36,506 nt of DNA, taken from positions 1-36,506 of IMG/VR virus record IMGVR_UViG_3300042935_000354, one strand, 5' to 3'. Below are positions 7,387 to 14,308 of the stretch, piece by piece (the stretch's first letter is position 1; the number at the start of each line of letters is the position of its first letter). This DNA is from a virus. The notes beneath the pieces were generated by a model. It was not told the DNA's origin. It saw only the letters and a program-made list of their open reading frames with translations, and made no database searches. A program made the translations under genes and the position numbers.

Positions 7387-7396
7387 CCAACTATGA
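7124..7396 (+). CDS. VRR-NUC domain nuclease
   Basis: A 90-residue protein covering a whole VRR-NUC (PD-(D/E)XK) domain. GVPDRLVF supplies the first acidic residue, VELKDPKGKLSARQ supplies the E-x-K pair and the conserved Ser/Gln, and GVVTHVLMSEQEVDEF forms the last strand and helix. Such stand-alone enzymes in phage replication clusters are thought to act on branched DNA or flaps. TTG 7124 is chosen because GGAGG at 7110-7114 is spaced nine bases from it; TTG 7115 touches the same site and is too close. It lies entirely over the end of the upstream metallopeptidase frame. The stop overlaps the next gene by 4 nt. Confidence 0.88.
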   Translation: MQNEKKIEQRLVKKIKEKGGLCLKWVSPSMTGVPDRLVFYKGKILPVELKDPKGKLSARQEFMFLTLLNQGVVTHVLMSEQEVDEFVDQL

Positions 7397-7875
7397 CAGA
7401 CGACGAAGCACACGAGGTTAAAAAGCGCACCCACATTGCCAAGGCAATGTTCAACGTTAAACGACGCGCCCTTGCCGCAGGTATTCCATTCGAGTTGGAT
7501 CACGCCTACCTGTGTGCAATCGCGCCGGAGTATTGCCCAGTGTTTAAGACTAAAATTCTTTGGGGTTTTGGTCAGTCGGGCACCGTAGGGTCAAGCGGCC
7601 CAGACTCACCAAGTTTGGACCGCATCATTCCAGAAAAAGGATATGTGAAAGGAAACGTGGCATGGTTAAGCAACAGAGCAAACACAATCAAGTCCAACGC
7701 AACCCAAGACGAGTTGTACATGGTGGCGGACTGGACGCACGAAAAGATAAAGGAGGTAAATAATGGAGGTGCACGACCGCCCCCAATTGGCGACCCTGCA
7801 AATACCTACGTCACTCGCCCCACGCGCCATCGCATTATTAACGACGTTACAGCAAGGGAAAGAGCAGGCTACTGA
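7393..7875 (+). CDS. HNH-like phage endonuclease
   Basis: A 160-residue protein with the pattern of small phage HNH/recombination-endonuclease proteins: FELDHAYL near residue 36, a cysteine pair region (CAIAPEYCPVF), then SPSLDRIIPEKGYVKGNVAW with the conserved Asn and a following helix (SNRANTIKSNATQDEL). The SLDRI...GYVKGNV block is the hallmark; the first His in the LDH triplet would be the metal-site residue. It likely nicks or cuts DNA during replication, recombination or packaging. The last ~35 residues (Pro/Arg-rich) look unlike the family and overlap a second frame with a strong ribosome binding site. Stop and next start share one base (TGATG), which implies coupling to the SNF2 helicase. 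Confidence 0.8.
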   Translation: MTDDEAHEVKKRTHIAKAMFNVKRRALAAGIPFELDHAYLCAIAPEYCPVFKTKILWGFGQSGTVGSSGPDSPSLDRIIPEKGYVKGNVAWLSNRANTIKSNATQDELYMVADWTHEKIKEVNNGGARPPPIGDPANTYVTRPTRHRIINDVTARERAGY

Positions 7876-8011
7876 TGTTGTCATTAAAAAATTTACACCC
7901 CTACCAACAGCGCCTAGTGCAGGAGAGCAAGACCCAGCCTCACATGGGACTGCTGATGGACATGGGACTGGGCAAGACGATCACGGCGCTGACAATACTC
8001 AGCCAACTTGA
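7763..8011 (+). CDS. candidate overlapping small protein, 82 aa
   Basis: ATG 7763 follows one of the best ribosome binding sites in the window (AAGGAGGT, about 7 nt before). The frame begins MEVHDRPQLATLQIPTSLAP and stays open for 82 codons. Its first half lies over the unconserved tail of the HNH gene, and its second half over the start of the SNF2 helicase in another frame; that second half (Gly/Asp/Thr-rich) looks like shadow coding. It could be a real short gene, or the site may serve HNH-helicase coupling. Low confidence. Confidence 0.3.
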   Translation: MEVHDRPQLATLQIPTSLAPRAIALLTTLQQGKEQATDVVIKKFTPLPTAPSAGEQDPASHGTADGHGTGQDDHGADNTQPT

Positions 8012-9212
8012 GGGCAAGACGCTGATCATTGGCCCCAAGGCCGTCATTAAAAATGTTTGGAAACAAGAGGCAGAAAATTGGACGCACACAGAGAAGATGA
8101 AGTTTGCCCTCATTGTGGGAACACCACAGGAGCGCATGAAAGCGTTGCAGAGCGATTCGACCGTGTATTTGATCAATGTAGAGAACGTGGTATGGATGTT
8201 CGAGCAAGCCTCATTGCCGCGTTGGAAGACATTAGTGATCGACGAGTCGAGCAGGTTCAAAAACCCGTCTTCAAAAAGATGGAAATCCCTAAAAGCACAA
8301 CTAAAGAATTTCGAGCATCGGTATATCCTGACGGGGACACCAACACCCAAGTCGTACTTAGACCTGTGGACCCAAGTCGGTATACTGGATTTGGGCCAAC
8401 GACTCGGGAAATCGATGACTTCCTACAAGGAGAAGTTCTTCGAGCCAGATACAAGGGATCGCAGGACGGGGATGGTCTGGAGTTGGAAGCTAAAGCCAAA
8501 CGCAAAGGAGCAGATTGACGCCCTGATTGGGGACATATGCGTGTCCCTGCGCAAGGAGGACTATCTGACCATGCCACAGCGGCAGGACGTCGTGCACACC
8601 ATTGAGTGGGAGAAGGAAGCCAAGCAGGCCTACAACACCATGCGCAAGAACATGGTGTTGCAAGTTGAAGAGGATATTCTCACAGCGGCGTCTGCCGGCG
8701 TGCTCACGGGCAAGCTACTGCAAATGACCGCGGGGTCTATCTACTCAGAGACCAAGGAGGTGGTGCACATCCACGACACCAAACTGGAGTACCTGACCGA
8801 CATGTTGGACGACACGCCGACCATTGTGTTCTACAACTTTAAGCACAGCCTAAAACGGCTTCAGGGCGCTTTTCCTGACGCGGTGCTACTCAGCCCTGAC
8901 GACGAGAAAACAATCGCCCTATGGCGCTCTGGTAAGGTCTCAGTGCTACTGTGCCACCCTAAAAGCGTGGGCATCGGACTGAACCTACAGTGCAACGTGG
9001 GCGACACGGCGCAGATCGTTTGGTTCGACCTGCCATGGTCCAGTGAAGACTACCTACAAGCCAACGCGCGCCTGTTCAGACAGGGGCAAGAAAAGCCTGT
9101 GATTATTCATCACCTGACCATGCAAAAAAGTATTGACAGTCAGGTCATGGACGTGCTAGAAGGGAAGATCGACATGCAAAACGCGTTAATGAACGCCCTC
9201 AAACTACAATGA
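7875..9212 (+). CDS. SNF2-family (SF2) DNA helicase/translocase
   Basis: A compact 445-residue SNF2-type ATPase. LHPYQQRLV near residue 8 is the Q-motif-like start. MDMGLGKTITALT (about 28-40) is Walker A/motif I, VIDESSRFKN (about 121-130) is motif II in the DExx form, and LTGTPTPKSYLDLW is motif III. In the second lobe, VGIGLNLQ is motif V, and QANARLFRQGQ (about 394-404) is motif VI with the arginine finger. Phage SNF2 proteins sit beside VRR-NUC and primase genes, as here, and probably remodel forks or recombination intermediates. It has no extra DNA-binding domain and is short for the family. It starts on the HNH stop (TGATG) and overlaps the next gene by 4 nt. Confidence 0.92.
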   Translation: MLSLKNLHPYQQRLVQESKTQPHMGLLMDMGLGKTITALTILSQLEGKTLIIGPKAVIKNVWKQEAENWTHTEKMKFALIVGTPQERMKALQSDSTVYLINVENVVWMFEQASLPRWKTLVIDESSRFKNPSSKRWKSLKAQLKNFEHRYILTGTPTPKSYLDLWTQVGILDLGQRLGKSMTSYKEKFFEPDTRDRRTGMVWSWKLKPNAKEQIDALIGDICVSLRKEDYLTMPQRQDVVHTIEWEKEAKQAYNTMRKNMVLQVEEDILTAASAGVLTGKLLQMTAGSIYSETKEVVHIHDTKLEYLTDMLDDTPTIVFYNFKHSLKRLQGAFPDAVLLSPDDEKTIALWRSGKVSVLLCHPKSVGIGLNLQCNVGDTAQIVWFDLPWSSEDYLQANARLFRQGQEKPVIIHHLTMQKSIDSQVMDVLEGKIDMQNALMNALKLQ

Positions 9213-9505
9213 TCAAAGTAAACGCCACAATTCGCAGGCTTTCAGACGAAGAGCCGGATCCTATTGAGCACGAGGATTCGTCCTCCGAGCCCACGATGAA
9301 CGGCATGGGGTGGGCGCCATGGGACGCGGACACCGTACAGGACGTGTACAACGTGGTGTCTGAAAAATTGTCGGCGCAACAAAGGGAAATCATTGAGGCG
9401 CATTTGTCTGGGTATAACTACCACGATTTAGCGGTGACAGAGAAGTACTGGCGCTACCACTACGGGGCGGCAATTGCAAAAATACGAAAGGAGTTAAAAT
9501 TGTGA
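9209..9505 (+). CDS. sigma region 4-like HTH regulator
   Basis: A 98-residue protein with an acidic N-terminus (SDEEPDPIEHEDSSSE) and a C-terminal half (about 48-98) that reads like sigma-70 region 4. KLSAQQREIIEAHLSGYNYH matches the 'L-x-x-x-x-R-E-I/V' first helix and loop, DLAVTEKYWRYHYGAAI takes the place of the HTH recognition helix, and KIRKEL closes the domain. Similar small region-4-like proteins (RinA/ArpU-type late regulators) lie just before terminase genes in many phages, which fits this place. It could also complement the truncated sigma factor at 496-1020. No region 2 is present. It overlaps both neighbours by 4 nt. Confidence 0.6.
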   Translation: MIKVNATIRRLSDEEPDPIEHEDSSSEPTMNGMGWAPWDADTVQDVYNVVSEKLSAQQREIIEAHLSGYNYHDLAVTEKYWRYHYGAAIAKIRKELKL

Positions 9506-9696
9506 ACGGGTACATAGTAGAATACGTTAACCAAGGGTGGCCAACAATAGACGTCCAAATTGACGCCAAACACCCCATGTTCGAGAAAGGTCAAGACGTG
9601 CTGTCAATCTGGCACTTTGAGAACGAAGAAGAGCATGATTTCATACTGCGGGATTTACGCAGGTTTCGAGAACAGCAAACTAAAGGATTAGCATAA
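9502..9696 (+). CDS. hypothetical protein, 64 aa
   Basis: The start is GTG 9502, chosen because AAAGGAG lies eight bases before it and the codon overlaps the upstream stop. The sequence (MNGYIVEYVNQGWPTIDVQI and on) suggests a small beta-alpha protein with a charged C-terminal helix. No family is recognised. It overlaps the following ATG by one base. Confidence 0.65.
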   Translation: MNGYIVEYVNQGWPTIDVQIDAKHPMFEKGQDVLSIWHFENEEEHDFILRDLRRFREQQTKGLA

Positions 9697-9887
9697 TGTC
9701 AAATGAAGCAACAAATTTATTAGCATCTTTGGGCGTAAAACCAAAAGAGCAACGCATTCAGGAAATGGCCGGAGCGGTGACAAGATTAGTGGTAAACGAG
9801 GCATTGCGTGAGGCAAAGGCCCGTGCGCAGGTGCGTGACGCAAATACTCAGGTGCAGAAGGTCGAAAAGCCCTCTCAAAATGGGTAA
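9696..9887 (+). CDS. hypothetical helical protein, 63 aa
   Basis: Starts on the stop of the previous gene (TAATG) and ends at TAA 9885-9887, inside the late promoter motif. It is mostly helical and rich in Ala/Glu/Arg (AGAVTRLVVNEALREAKARA). No family is recognised. As the last gene before promoter A it closes the early/replication run that starts in the primase region. Confidence 0.65.
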   Translation: MSNEATNLLASLGVKPKEQRIQEMAGAVTRLVVNEALREAKARAQVRDANTQVQKVEKPSQNG

Positions 9888-9899
9888 TTCTATATAGGA
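9880..9899 (+). promoter_or_regulatory. late promoter motif, copy A
   Basis: Matches ATGGGTAATT-CTA-TATA-GGA, shared with two other sites on the other strand. If it works like T7-family promoters, transcription would start at G9897, giving a 38-nt leader before the small terminase gene. The first bases of that leader hold a short inverted repeat (AAGGC 9900-9904 / GCCTT 9913-9917). The motif overlaps the stop codon of the upstream gene. Confidence 0.7.
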
Positions 9900-9934
9900 A
9901 AGGCTTTTTTAGGCCTTGAATATAAGGTAACACC

Positions 9935-10324
9935 ATGTCAACCAAATCCAAATACGAGTTTAAGCCGGAGATGTGCGACCAACTGATAGAGTTGGGTAAG
10001 ACAGGCGCGTCTCAAAAAATGATGTTTGCAAGCATTGGAATCACTTCCGGCGCCGCGCAGACGTTCAAGAAAAACCACCCAGAGTTTGCGGAAGCACTGG
10101 ACATGGCTGTCACCCACAGCCAAAGCTTCTGGGAGACCATGTTATTGGCCAACGTAGAAAACAAGGCCTTTAACAGCAGGGTGGCAGAGATCGCGCTGAG
10201 AGGCCAATTTGGCGACACGTACCGCGAAGACCGAAACAGCAAAGTCGAGGTCAAGGCTGACATTGTGTTGGATTTTTCTGGTGCAGTTACCGACCTAATT
10301 ACGGCGCTCAAAAAAGCGGCGTAA
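9935..10324 (+). CDS. probable terminase small subunit
   Basis: A 129-residue protein that would recognise the packaging site on phage DNA and hand it to the large terminase. The N-terminal half is an HTH of terminase-small type: EFKPEMCDQLIELGKTGAS, then MMFASIGITSGAAQTFKKNH. The following helix (FAEALDMAVTHSQSFWETML) and the FGDTYREDR segment also fit small terminases, where the central helices form the ring. The C-terminus ends in basic LITALKKAA. It stands alone between promoter motif A and a strong terminator, and no large terminase is in the window. A different HTH DNA-binding protein is possible. The start has AAGGT before ATG 9935. Confidence 0.65.
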   Translation: MSTKSKYEFKPEMCDQLIELGKTGASQKMMFASIGITSGAAQTFKKNHPEFAEALDMAVTHSQSFWETMLLANVENKAFNSRVAEIALRGQFGDTYREDRNSKVEVKADIVLDFSGAVTDLITALKKAA

Positions 10325-10330
10325 CATATC

Positions 10331-10356
10331 GTCGGTAGTTGTTAACAACTGCCGAC
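10331..10356. repeat. 26-bp near-perfect palindrome
   Basis: GTCGGTAGTTGTT at 10331-10343 pairs with AACAACTGCCGAC at 10344-10356, with one G-T mismatch and GTTAAC at the centre. It lies between the small terminase stop and the terminator. It could be an operator for a dimeric protein or a second RNA hairpin; the ATTTTG after it is too weak for a strong terminator. Confidence 0.75.
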
Positions 10357-10363
10357 ATTTTGT

Positions 10364-10384
10364 AAGCCCCGAGAGGGGCTTTTT
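10364..10384 (+). terminator. rho-independent terminator after small terminase
   Basis: AAGCCCC (10364-10370), loop GAGA, GGGGCTT (10375-10381), then a T run to 10384: a classic strong intrinsic terminator. It closes the single-gene small terminase unit. Confidence 0.9.
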
Positions 10385-10408
10385 CACCTTTGCATAAAGG
10401 AGAGCATC

Positions 10409-11533
10409 ATCGCTACACACGCACTACTCAGTGCCTCAGGGTCCAAACGTTGGATGTCTTGCACACCAAGCGCGCGACTAGAGGCCGTACTCCCCGAACC
10501 TAAACGAAGATCAGGCGCGTTTGACTTCAGCCAAGAGGGCACCACAGCCCACACCATGGCAGAGGCCAAGCTACGCCGGCAGTTTGGTCAGATAACGGCC
10601 AAGGAGTACAACGAGGCCATTGCAGAGGTCAAGGCAACACCCTACTATGACGAAGAGTTTGAGGCGTACGTAGACAACTACGTGCTTTACGTTCGTTCGC
10701 AAATTGGTGAGGGCGACACACCTTACTTTGAGCAACGGGTGGACTTCAGCGAGTGGGTGCCAGACGGCTTCGGCACAGCCGACGTGGTCATAATGAGTGA
10801 CAGCAAGGTGAGGGTGATTGACCTGAAGTTTGGCAAGGGTGTGGCGGTGGACGCCGAGGACAACCCACAACTGAGGCTGTACGCCCTTGGTGGTTGGTAC
10901 AAGTACAAGGACGTGCACCCAAACATTACCCACGTTGAATACACGATCCACCAACCCCGCAAGGACAGCATCACCACTGAAACGGTGACGCTAGAAAGTT
11001 TGCAGGATTGGGCCGAGCATGTAGTCAAACCTAAGGCCAAGAAAGCGTACGCCGGCCAAGGGGATTTTGTGGCGGGAGACCACTGCCAGTTCTGCAAGGC
11101 CAAGTCACAGTGCAAAGCCCGCGCAGACTTTAACAACGTGGCCGCGGCGGCCGATTTCAAGGCGCCGGCACTCCTGTCAGAAACCGAGTTGATAAAGATA
11201 CTCTCAGACGCGGCTAAGACACGCAAGTGGCTTTCTGACGTTGAAGAGTATATGTTGACACAGGCAACGGACCATGGCATAGTGCCTACCGGTTACGAGT
11301 TGGGGCAGACAAGCACAAACCGTAAAATAGAGGCGCAAGAAGATGCTGTGAAAAAGTTACAGAAAGCTGGAATTGATGATATATTCACCACACCCAGTTT
11401 AAAATCTGTGGCACAATTGGAAAAGCAGGTAGGCAAGGGGCACCTCCAAGATATTCTTGGTGACCTGATTGTCAAACCTGAAGGCGAGCCGAAGTTGGTC
11501 CCGTCAAAAGTGAAAGAAGAGTTTGGGTCTTGA
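10409..11533 (+). CDS. DUF2800 Cas4/RecB-like nuclease with probable AUC start
   Basis: A PD-(D/E)XK nuclease of the DUF2800 family, about 374 residues, probably a recombination or end-processing exonuclease. VRVIDLKFGKG holds the catalytic D-x-K, and NPQLRLYALG the conserved Gln and Tyr. Four cysteines, one in WMSCTPS (about residue 18) and three in CQFCKAKSQC, fit a 4Fe-4S cluster as in Cas4 and AddB. The first ATG (10454) would cut off THALLSASGSKRW, the usual family start. No ATG/GTG/TTG lies upstream in frame before the stop at 10343, whereas ATC 10409 is six bases after AAAGGAG. ATC is therefore the likely start. It is followed by the ssDNA-binding protein. Confidence 0.85.
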   Translation: MATHALLSASGSKRWMSCTPSARLEAVLPEPKRRSGAFDFSQEGTTAHTMAEAKLRRQFGQITAKEYNEAIAEVKATPYYDEEFEAYVDNYVLYVRSQIGEGDTPYFEQRVDFSEWVPDGFGTADVVIMSDSKVRVIDLKFGKGVAVDAEDNPQLRLYALGGWYKYKDVHPNITHVEYTIHQPRKDSITTETVTLESLQDWAEHVVKPKAKKAYAGQGDFVAGDHCQFCKAKSQCKARADFNNVAAAADFKAPALLSETELIKILSDAAKTRKWLSDVEEYMLTQATDHGIVPTGYELGQTSTNRKIEAQEDAVKKLQKAGIDDIFTTPSLKSVAQLEKQVGKGHLQDILGDLIVKPEGEPKLVPSKVKEEFGS

Positions 11534-11558
11534 GAGCCACCTATTTTAAAGTGCTCTC
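11532..11558 (+). other. mRNA hairpin between nuclease and SSB genes
   Basis: GAGAGCCAC (11532-11540) pairs with GTGCTCTC (11551-11558), with one bulged base and a ten-base AT-rich loop; it overlaps the nuclease stop codon. There is no T run after it, so it is not a clear terminator. It may protect the SSB message or affect the ratio of the two proteins. Confidence 0.4.
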
Positions 11559-11582
11559 GAATTAGTAAACAAGGAGGCCAAG

Positions 11583-12095
11583 ATGGCCAAGAACGAAAAA
11601 GTGGTTACCGGTAAAGTGCGTTTTTCTTATGCTAACGTGTTCAAGCCCGTTGCAAGTGAAGAGGGCAAAACTCCCAAGTACTCCGTGTCGGTAATTATCG
11701 ACAAGAAGGACAAGGAGACGATCGATAAGATCAACGCGGCTTTTGAAAAGGCCAAAGCGGCAAGTGCGGCCTATTTTGGTGGCACGGTGCCTAAGGGCCT
11801 TAAAGGCGGCCTGCGTGACGGTGACGCTGAGAAGGACGACTCTGCGTACGAAAATGCGTTTTTCATCAACGCCAATTCCGTGCAAAAGCCCGGCGTTGTG
11901 GACGCTGAGTTGAACGCAATCATTGACCCAGAGGAGTTCTACTCTGGTTGCTACGGCCGAGTGTCTTTGACATTCTACGCGTACAACCAACAGGGCTCCA
12001 AGGGCATTGCCTGCGGTTTGGGTAACTTGCAAAAGTTGGAAGACGGCGAGCGTTTGGGCGGTGGATCTTCTGCCGCTTCTGACTTCGCGGTCTAA
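11583..12095 (+). CDS. DUF2815 single-stranded DNA-binding protein
   Basis: A 170-residue protein of the DUF2815 family, thought to coat single-stranded DNA during phage replication and recombination. The order of elements fits: GKVRFSYANVFKP with TPKYSVSVIIDKKDKETI near the start, then GLRDGD and an acidic stretch, FFINANSVQKPGVVD, EFYSGCYGRVSLTFYAYN with GSKGIACGLGNLQKL, and a short Gly/Ser linker with an acidic/hydrophobic end (SDFAV) like the protein-binding tail of SSBs. AAGGAGG precedes ATG 11583. It lies downstream of DUF2800 in the pairing seen in many phages, and ends in a strong terminator. Confidence 0.88.
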   Translation: MAKNEKVVTGKVRFSYANVFKPVASEEGKTPKYSVSVIIDKKDKETIDKINAAFEKAKAASAAYFGGTVPKGLKGGLRDGDAEKDDSAYENAFFINANSVQKPGVVDAELNAIIDPEEFYSGCYGRVSLTFYAYNQQGSKGIACGLGNLQKLEDGERLGGGSSAASDFAV

Positions 12096-12102
12096 GTAGG
12101 TT

Positions 12103-12140
12103 GGTGGTTTGTAGCCTATAAGCTACAAACCACCTATTTT
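12103..12140 (+). terminator. rho-independent terminator after SSB gene
   Basis: A 13-bp perfect stem, GGTGGTTTGTAGC (12103-12115) with GCTACAAACCACC (12122-12134), six-base loop, then TATTTTGTTT. Confidence 0.85.
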
Positions 12141-12163
12141 GTTTAATATACTTAACATTTATC

Positions 12164-12355
12164 ATGATCAAACTTGAATTCTCTGTTGACGAAGTCAACC
12201 AAATCTTGGGCCTGCTTGGCCGTCTACCCTTTGCTGACGTGAACATGACCATCATGGCCATCGTTGACCAAGGCAGACCACAGGCAGAGGCTTTAGAGGC
12301 CGCCAAAGTTGCTCAAGAGGAAACGAACGTTTCCACAGAAGAAACAGCGCAGTAA
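12164..12355 (+). CDS. hypothetical protein, 63 aa
   Basis: A small protein (MIKLEFSVDEVNQILGLLGR and on) between two terminators. It has a leucine-rich amphipathic helix, a loop with a Pro, and an acidic Glu/Thr tail. There is no clear ribosome binding site before ATG 12164, and the 5' region is AT-rich, so start and expression are uncertain. The EFSVDEVNQIL pattern occurs in many small phage proteins without assigned function. Confidence 0.6.
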   Translation: MIKLEFSVDEVNQILGLLGRLPFADVNMTIMAIVDQGRPQAEALEAAKVAQEETNVSTEETAQ

Positions 12356-12378
12356 TTTAAAAAGCTTGCTGTACCCGC

Positions 12379-12404
12379 GCCCATGCTTACCCGTGGGCTT
12401 TTTT
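12379..12404 (+). terminator. rho-independent terminator before the RNR gene
   Basis: GCCCATG (12379-12385) pairs with CGTGGGC (12392-12398, one G-T pair), six-base loop, then six T residues (12399-12404). Confidence 0.85.
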
Positions 12405-12430
12405 GTCTCTGAAATATAATTAACTATAAA

Positions 12431-14299
12431 ATGAACCAATACCAACAGTACATTCACAAAAGCAGATACGCCAAGTTCATGCCGGATCAAAACCGACGCG
12501 AGGACTGGAACGAAACCGTAAACCGCTACGTGAACTATGTTTTTGAAAAGACCCCCAAGCTTGATTCTTCAATGAAGCAAGACATCTTCAACGCCATCTC
12601 TGGCCATCACATCATGCCGTCGATGCGCGCCATGATGACCTCTGGAAAAGCCGCCGACCGTGACAACACCTGTGTATACAACTGCTCCTATCTCCCCGTG
12701 GACGACGTCAAGTCGTTTGACGAGGCCATGTTCATCCTGCTCTGTGGTACAGGTGTCGGCTTCTCTGTGGAATCTAAGTACACCAGCAAACTGCCCGAGG
12801 TGCCAGAGCGTTTGTTCGACTCACAGCACGTTATCAACGTGCACGACAGCAAAGAGGGTTGGGCCAAGTCATACCGCCTGTTGTTAGCCAACCTGTACGC
12901 CGGCGAGATCCCAAAATGGGACGTGAGCAAGGTGCGCGCCGCAGGAGCGCCTCTGAAGACCTTTGGTGGCCGTGCGTCGGGTCCAGAGCCACTGGTTGAC
13001 TTGTTCCATTTCACAATCAAGATCTTCAAGGCCGCGCAGGGTCGCAAGCTCAACACGCTTGAGTGCCACGACATAATGTGCAAGATCGGTGAGGTTGTTG
13101 TGGTGGGCGGCGTGCGCCGTTCGGCCATGATCTCTTTGTCCGACCTGAACGACGAGCGCATTCGCTACGCCAAGTCTGGTAACTGGTGGGAGACCGCAGG
13201 CCACAGAGCACTGGCCAACAACAGCGCGGTGTACGACGTCAAGCCAACCGTTGGCACGTTCTTGGAAGAGTGGACGTCGCTGTATAACAGCCACTCAGGC
13301 GAGCGCGGTATTTTCAACCGTGAGGCCGCCAAGGCCGCGGTGGCCAAGTACGGCAAGCGTGACCCCAACTACGAGTTTGGCACAAACCCCTGCAGTGAGA
13401 TCATCCTGCGCCCTTACCAGTTCTGTAACCTAACAGAGGTGATGGTGCGTCCGGAGGACACACTGGAGAGCCTAAAGCAGAAGGTGCGCATGGCGGCCAT
13501 TTTAGGCACCATACAGGCCACGTTCACACACTTCCCATACCTGCGTAAGGTCTGGCAACGCAACACCGAAGAAGAGCGTTTGTTGGGTGTGTCGTTAACC
13601 GGCATCTATGACCACAAGGTCACGAGCAACCCAGACGGCGCCGCGTTGTGGTTGCCCCAGTTGCGCTTGGTTGCTGAAGAGGCTAACGCCGAGTACGCCG
13701 ACCTGCTTGGTATCCCGCGCTCAACAGCCATTACAGCCGTTAAGCCAAGTGGTACTGTGAGCCAGTTGACAGACACGGCAAGCGGCATTCACCCACGCCA
13801 TTCACCCTACTACGTCCGCCGCGTGCGCGGTGACATGAAGGACCCGCTGTCTCAGTTCTTGGTTGCCCAAGGTATCCCCAACGAGCCGTGCGTGATGAAG
13901 CCCAATAATACTATTGTATTCAGCTTCCCACAGAAGGCGCCAGAGGGTTTGACCACACGCGACGACATTGACGCGATTGACCACTTGGGCCTGTGGCTGA
14001 CGTATCAGCGCCACTGGTGCGAGCACAAGCCCTCTGTGACCATCTCGGTCAAAGAGAGCGAGTGGCCTAAGGTAGGCGCGTTTGTTTGGGACCACTTTGA
14101 CGAGATGTCAGGCGTGTCGTTCTTGCCCCACGACGGCGGCACGTACAGACAGGCCCCCTACGAGGAGTGCACCAAGGAAGAGTACGACACACTGTTGGCG
14201 CAAATGCCAACAATCGAGTGGGCGCAATTTTCCGAAAACAAGGATAATGTAGAAGGCGCCCAAATGCTTGCCTGCGTGGCCGGCGTCTGTGAAATTTAA
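12431..14299 (+). CDS. nrdJ: class II (adenosylcobalamin-dependent) ribonucleoside-triphosphate reductase
   Basis: Makes deoxynucleotides for phage DNA synthesis from ribonucleotides, using adenosylcobalamin to generate the thiyl radical, so no oxygen or second subunit is needed. Catalytic residues line up with the monomeric Lactobacillus leichmannii type: a cysteine pair region NTCVYNCSYLP (C81, C85), NPCSE with C321 and E323, C332 eleven residues later (same spacing as C408/C419), and a C-terminal redox pair C615/C620 (CVAGVC). Substrate and radical-site blocks such as GTGVGFSVE and VKPSGTVSQL are present. At 622 residues it is shorter than the 739-residue model enzyme. The start follows a terminator directly, with an AT-rich upstream stretch and no clear ribosome binding site. 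Confidence 0.93.
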   Translation: MNQYQQYIHKSRYAKFMPDQNRREDWNETVNRYVNYVFEKTPKLDSSMKQDIFNAISGHHIMPSMRAMMTSGKAADRDNTCVYNCSYLPVDDVKSFDEAMFILLCGTGVGFSVESKYTSKLPEVPERLFDSQHVINVHDSKEGWAKSYRLLLANLYAGEIPKWDVSKVRAAGAPLKTFGGRASGPEPLVDLFHFTIKIFKAAQGRKLNTLECHDIMCKIGEVVVVGGVRRSAMISLSDLNDERIRYAKSGNWWETAGHRALANNSAVYDVKPTVGTFLEEWTSLYNSHSGERGIFNREAAKAAVAKYGKRDPNYEFGTNPCSEIILRPYQFCNLTEVMVRPEDTLESLKQKVRMAAILGTIQATFTHFPYLRKVWQRNTEEERLLGVSLTGIYDHKVTSNPDGAALWLPQLRLVAEEANAEYADLLGIPRSTAITAVKPSGTVSQLTDTASGIHPRHSPYYVRRVRGDMKDPLSQFLVAQGIPNEPCVMKPNNTIVFSFPQKAPEGLTTRDDIDAIDHLGLWLTYQRHWCEHKPSVTISVKESEWPKVGAFVWDHFDEMSGVSFLPHDGGTYRQAPYEECTKEEYDTLLAQMPTIEWAQFSENKDNVEGAQMLACVAGVCEI

Positions 14300-14308
14300 G
14301 GAGATATT

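Noticed and set aside
8057-8518. 153-codon + frame inside the SNF2 gene
   Set aside because: Fully inside the helicase, whose motifs are intact; looks like shadow coding.
9865-9908. AAAAGCC / GGCTTTT inverted repeat around promoter motif A as a terminator
   Set aside because: The loop would be about 30 bases and contains the promoter; the pairing is short and may be chance.
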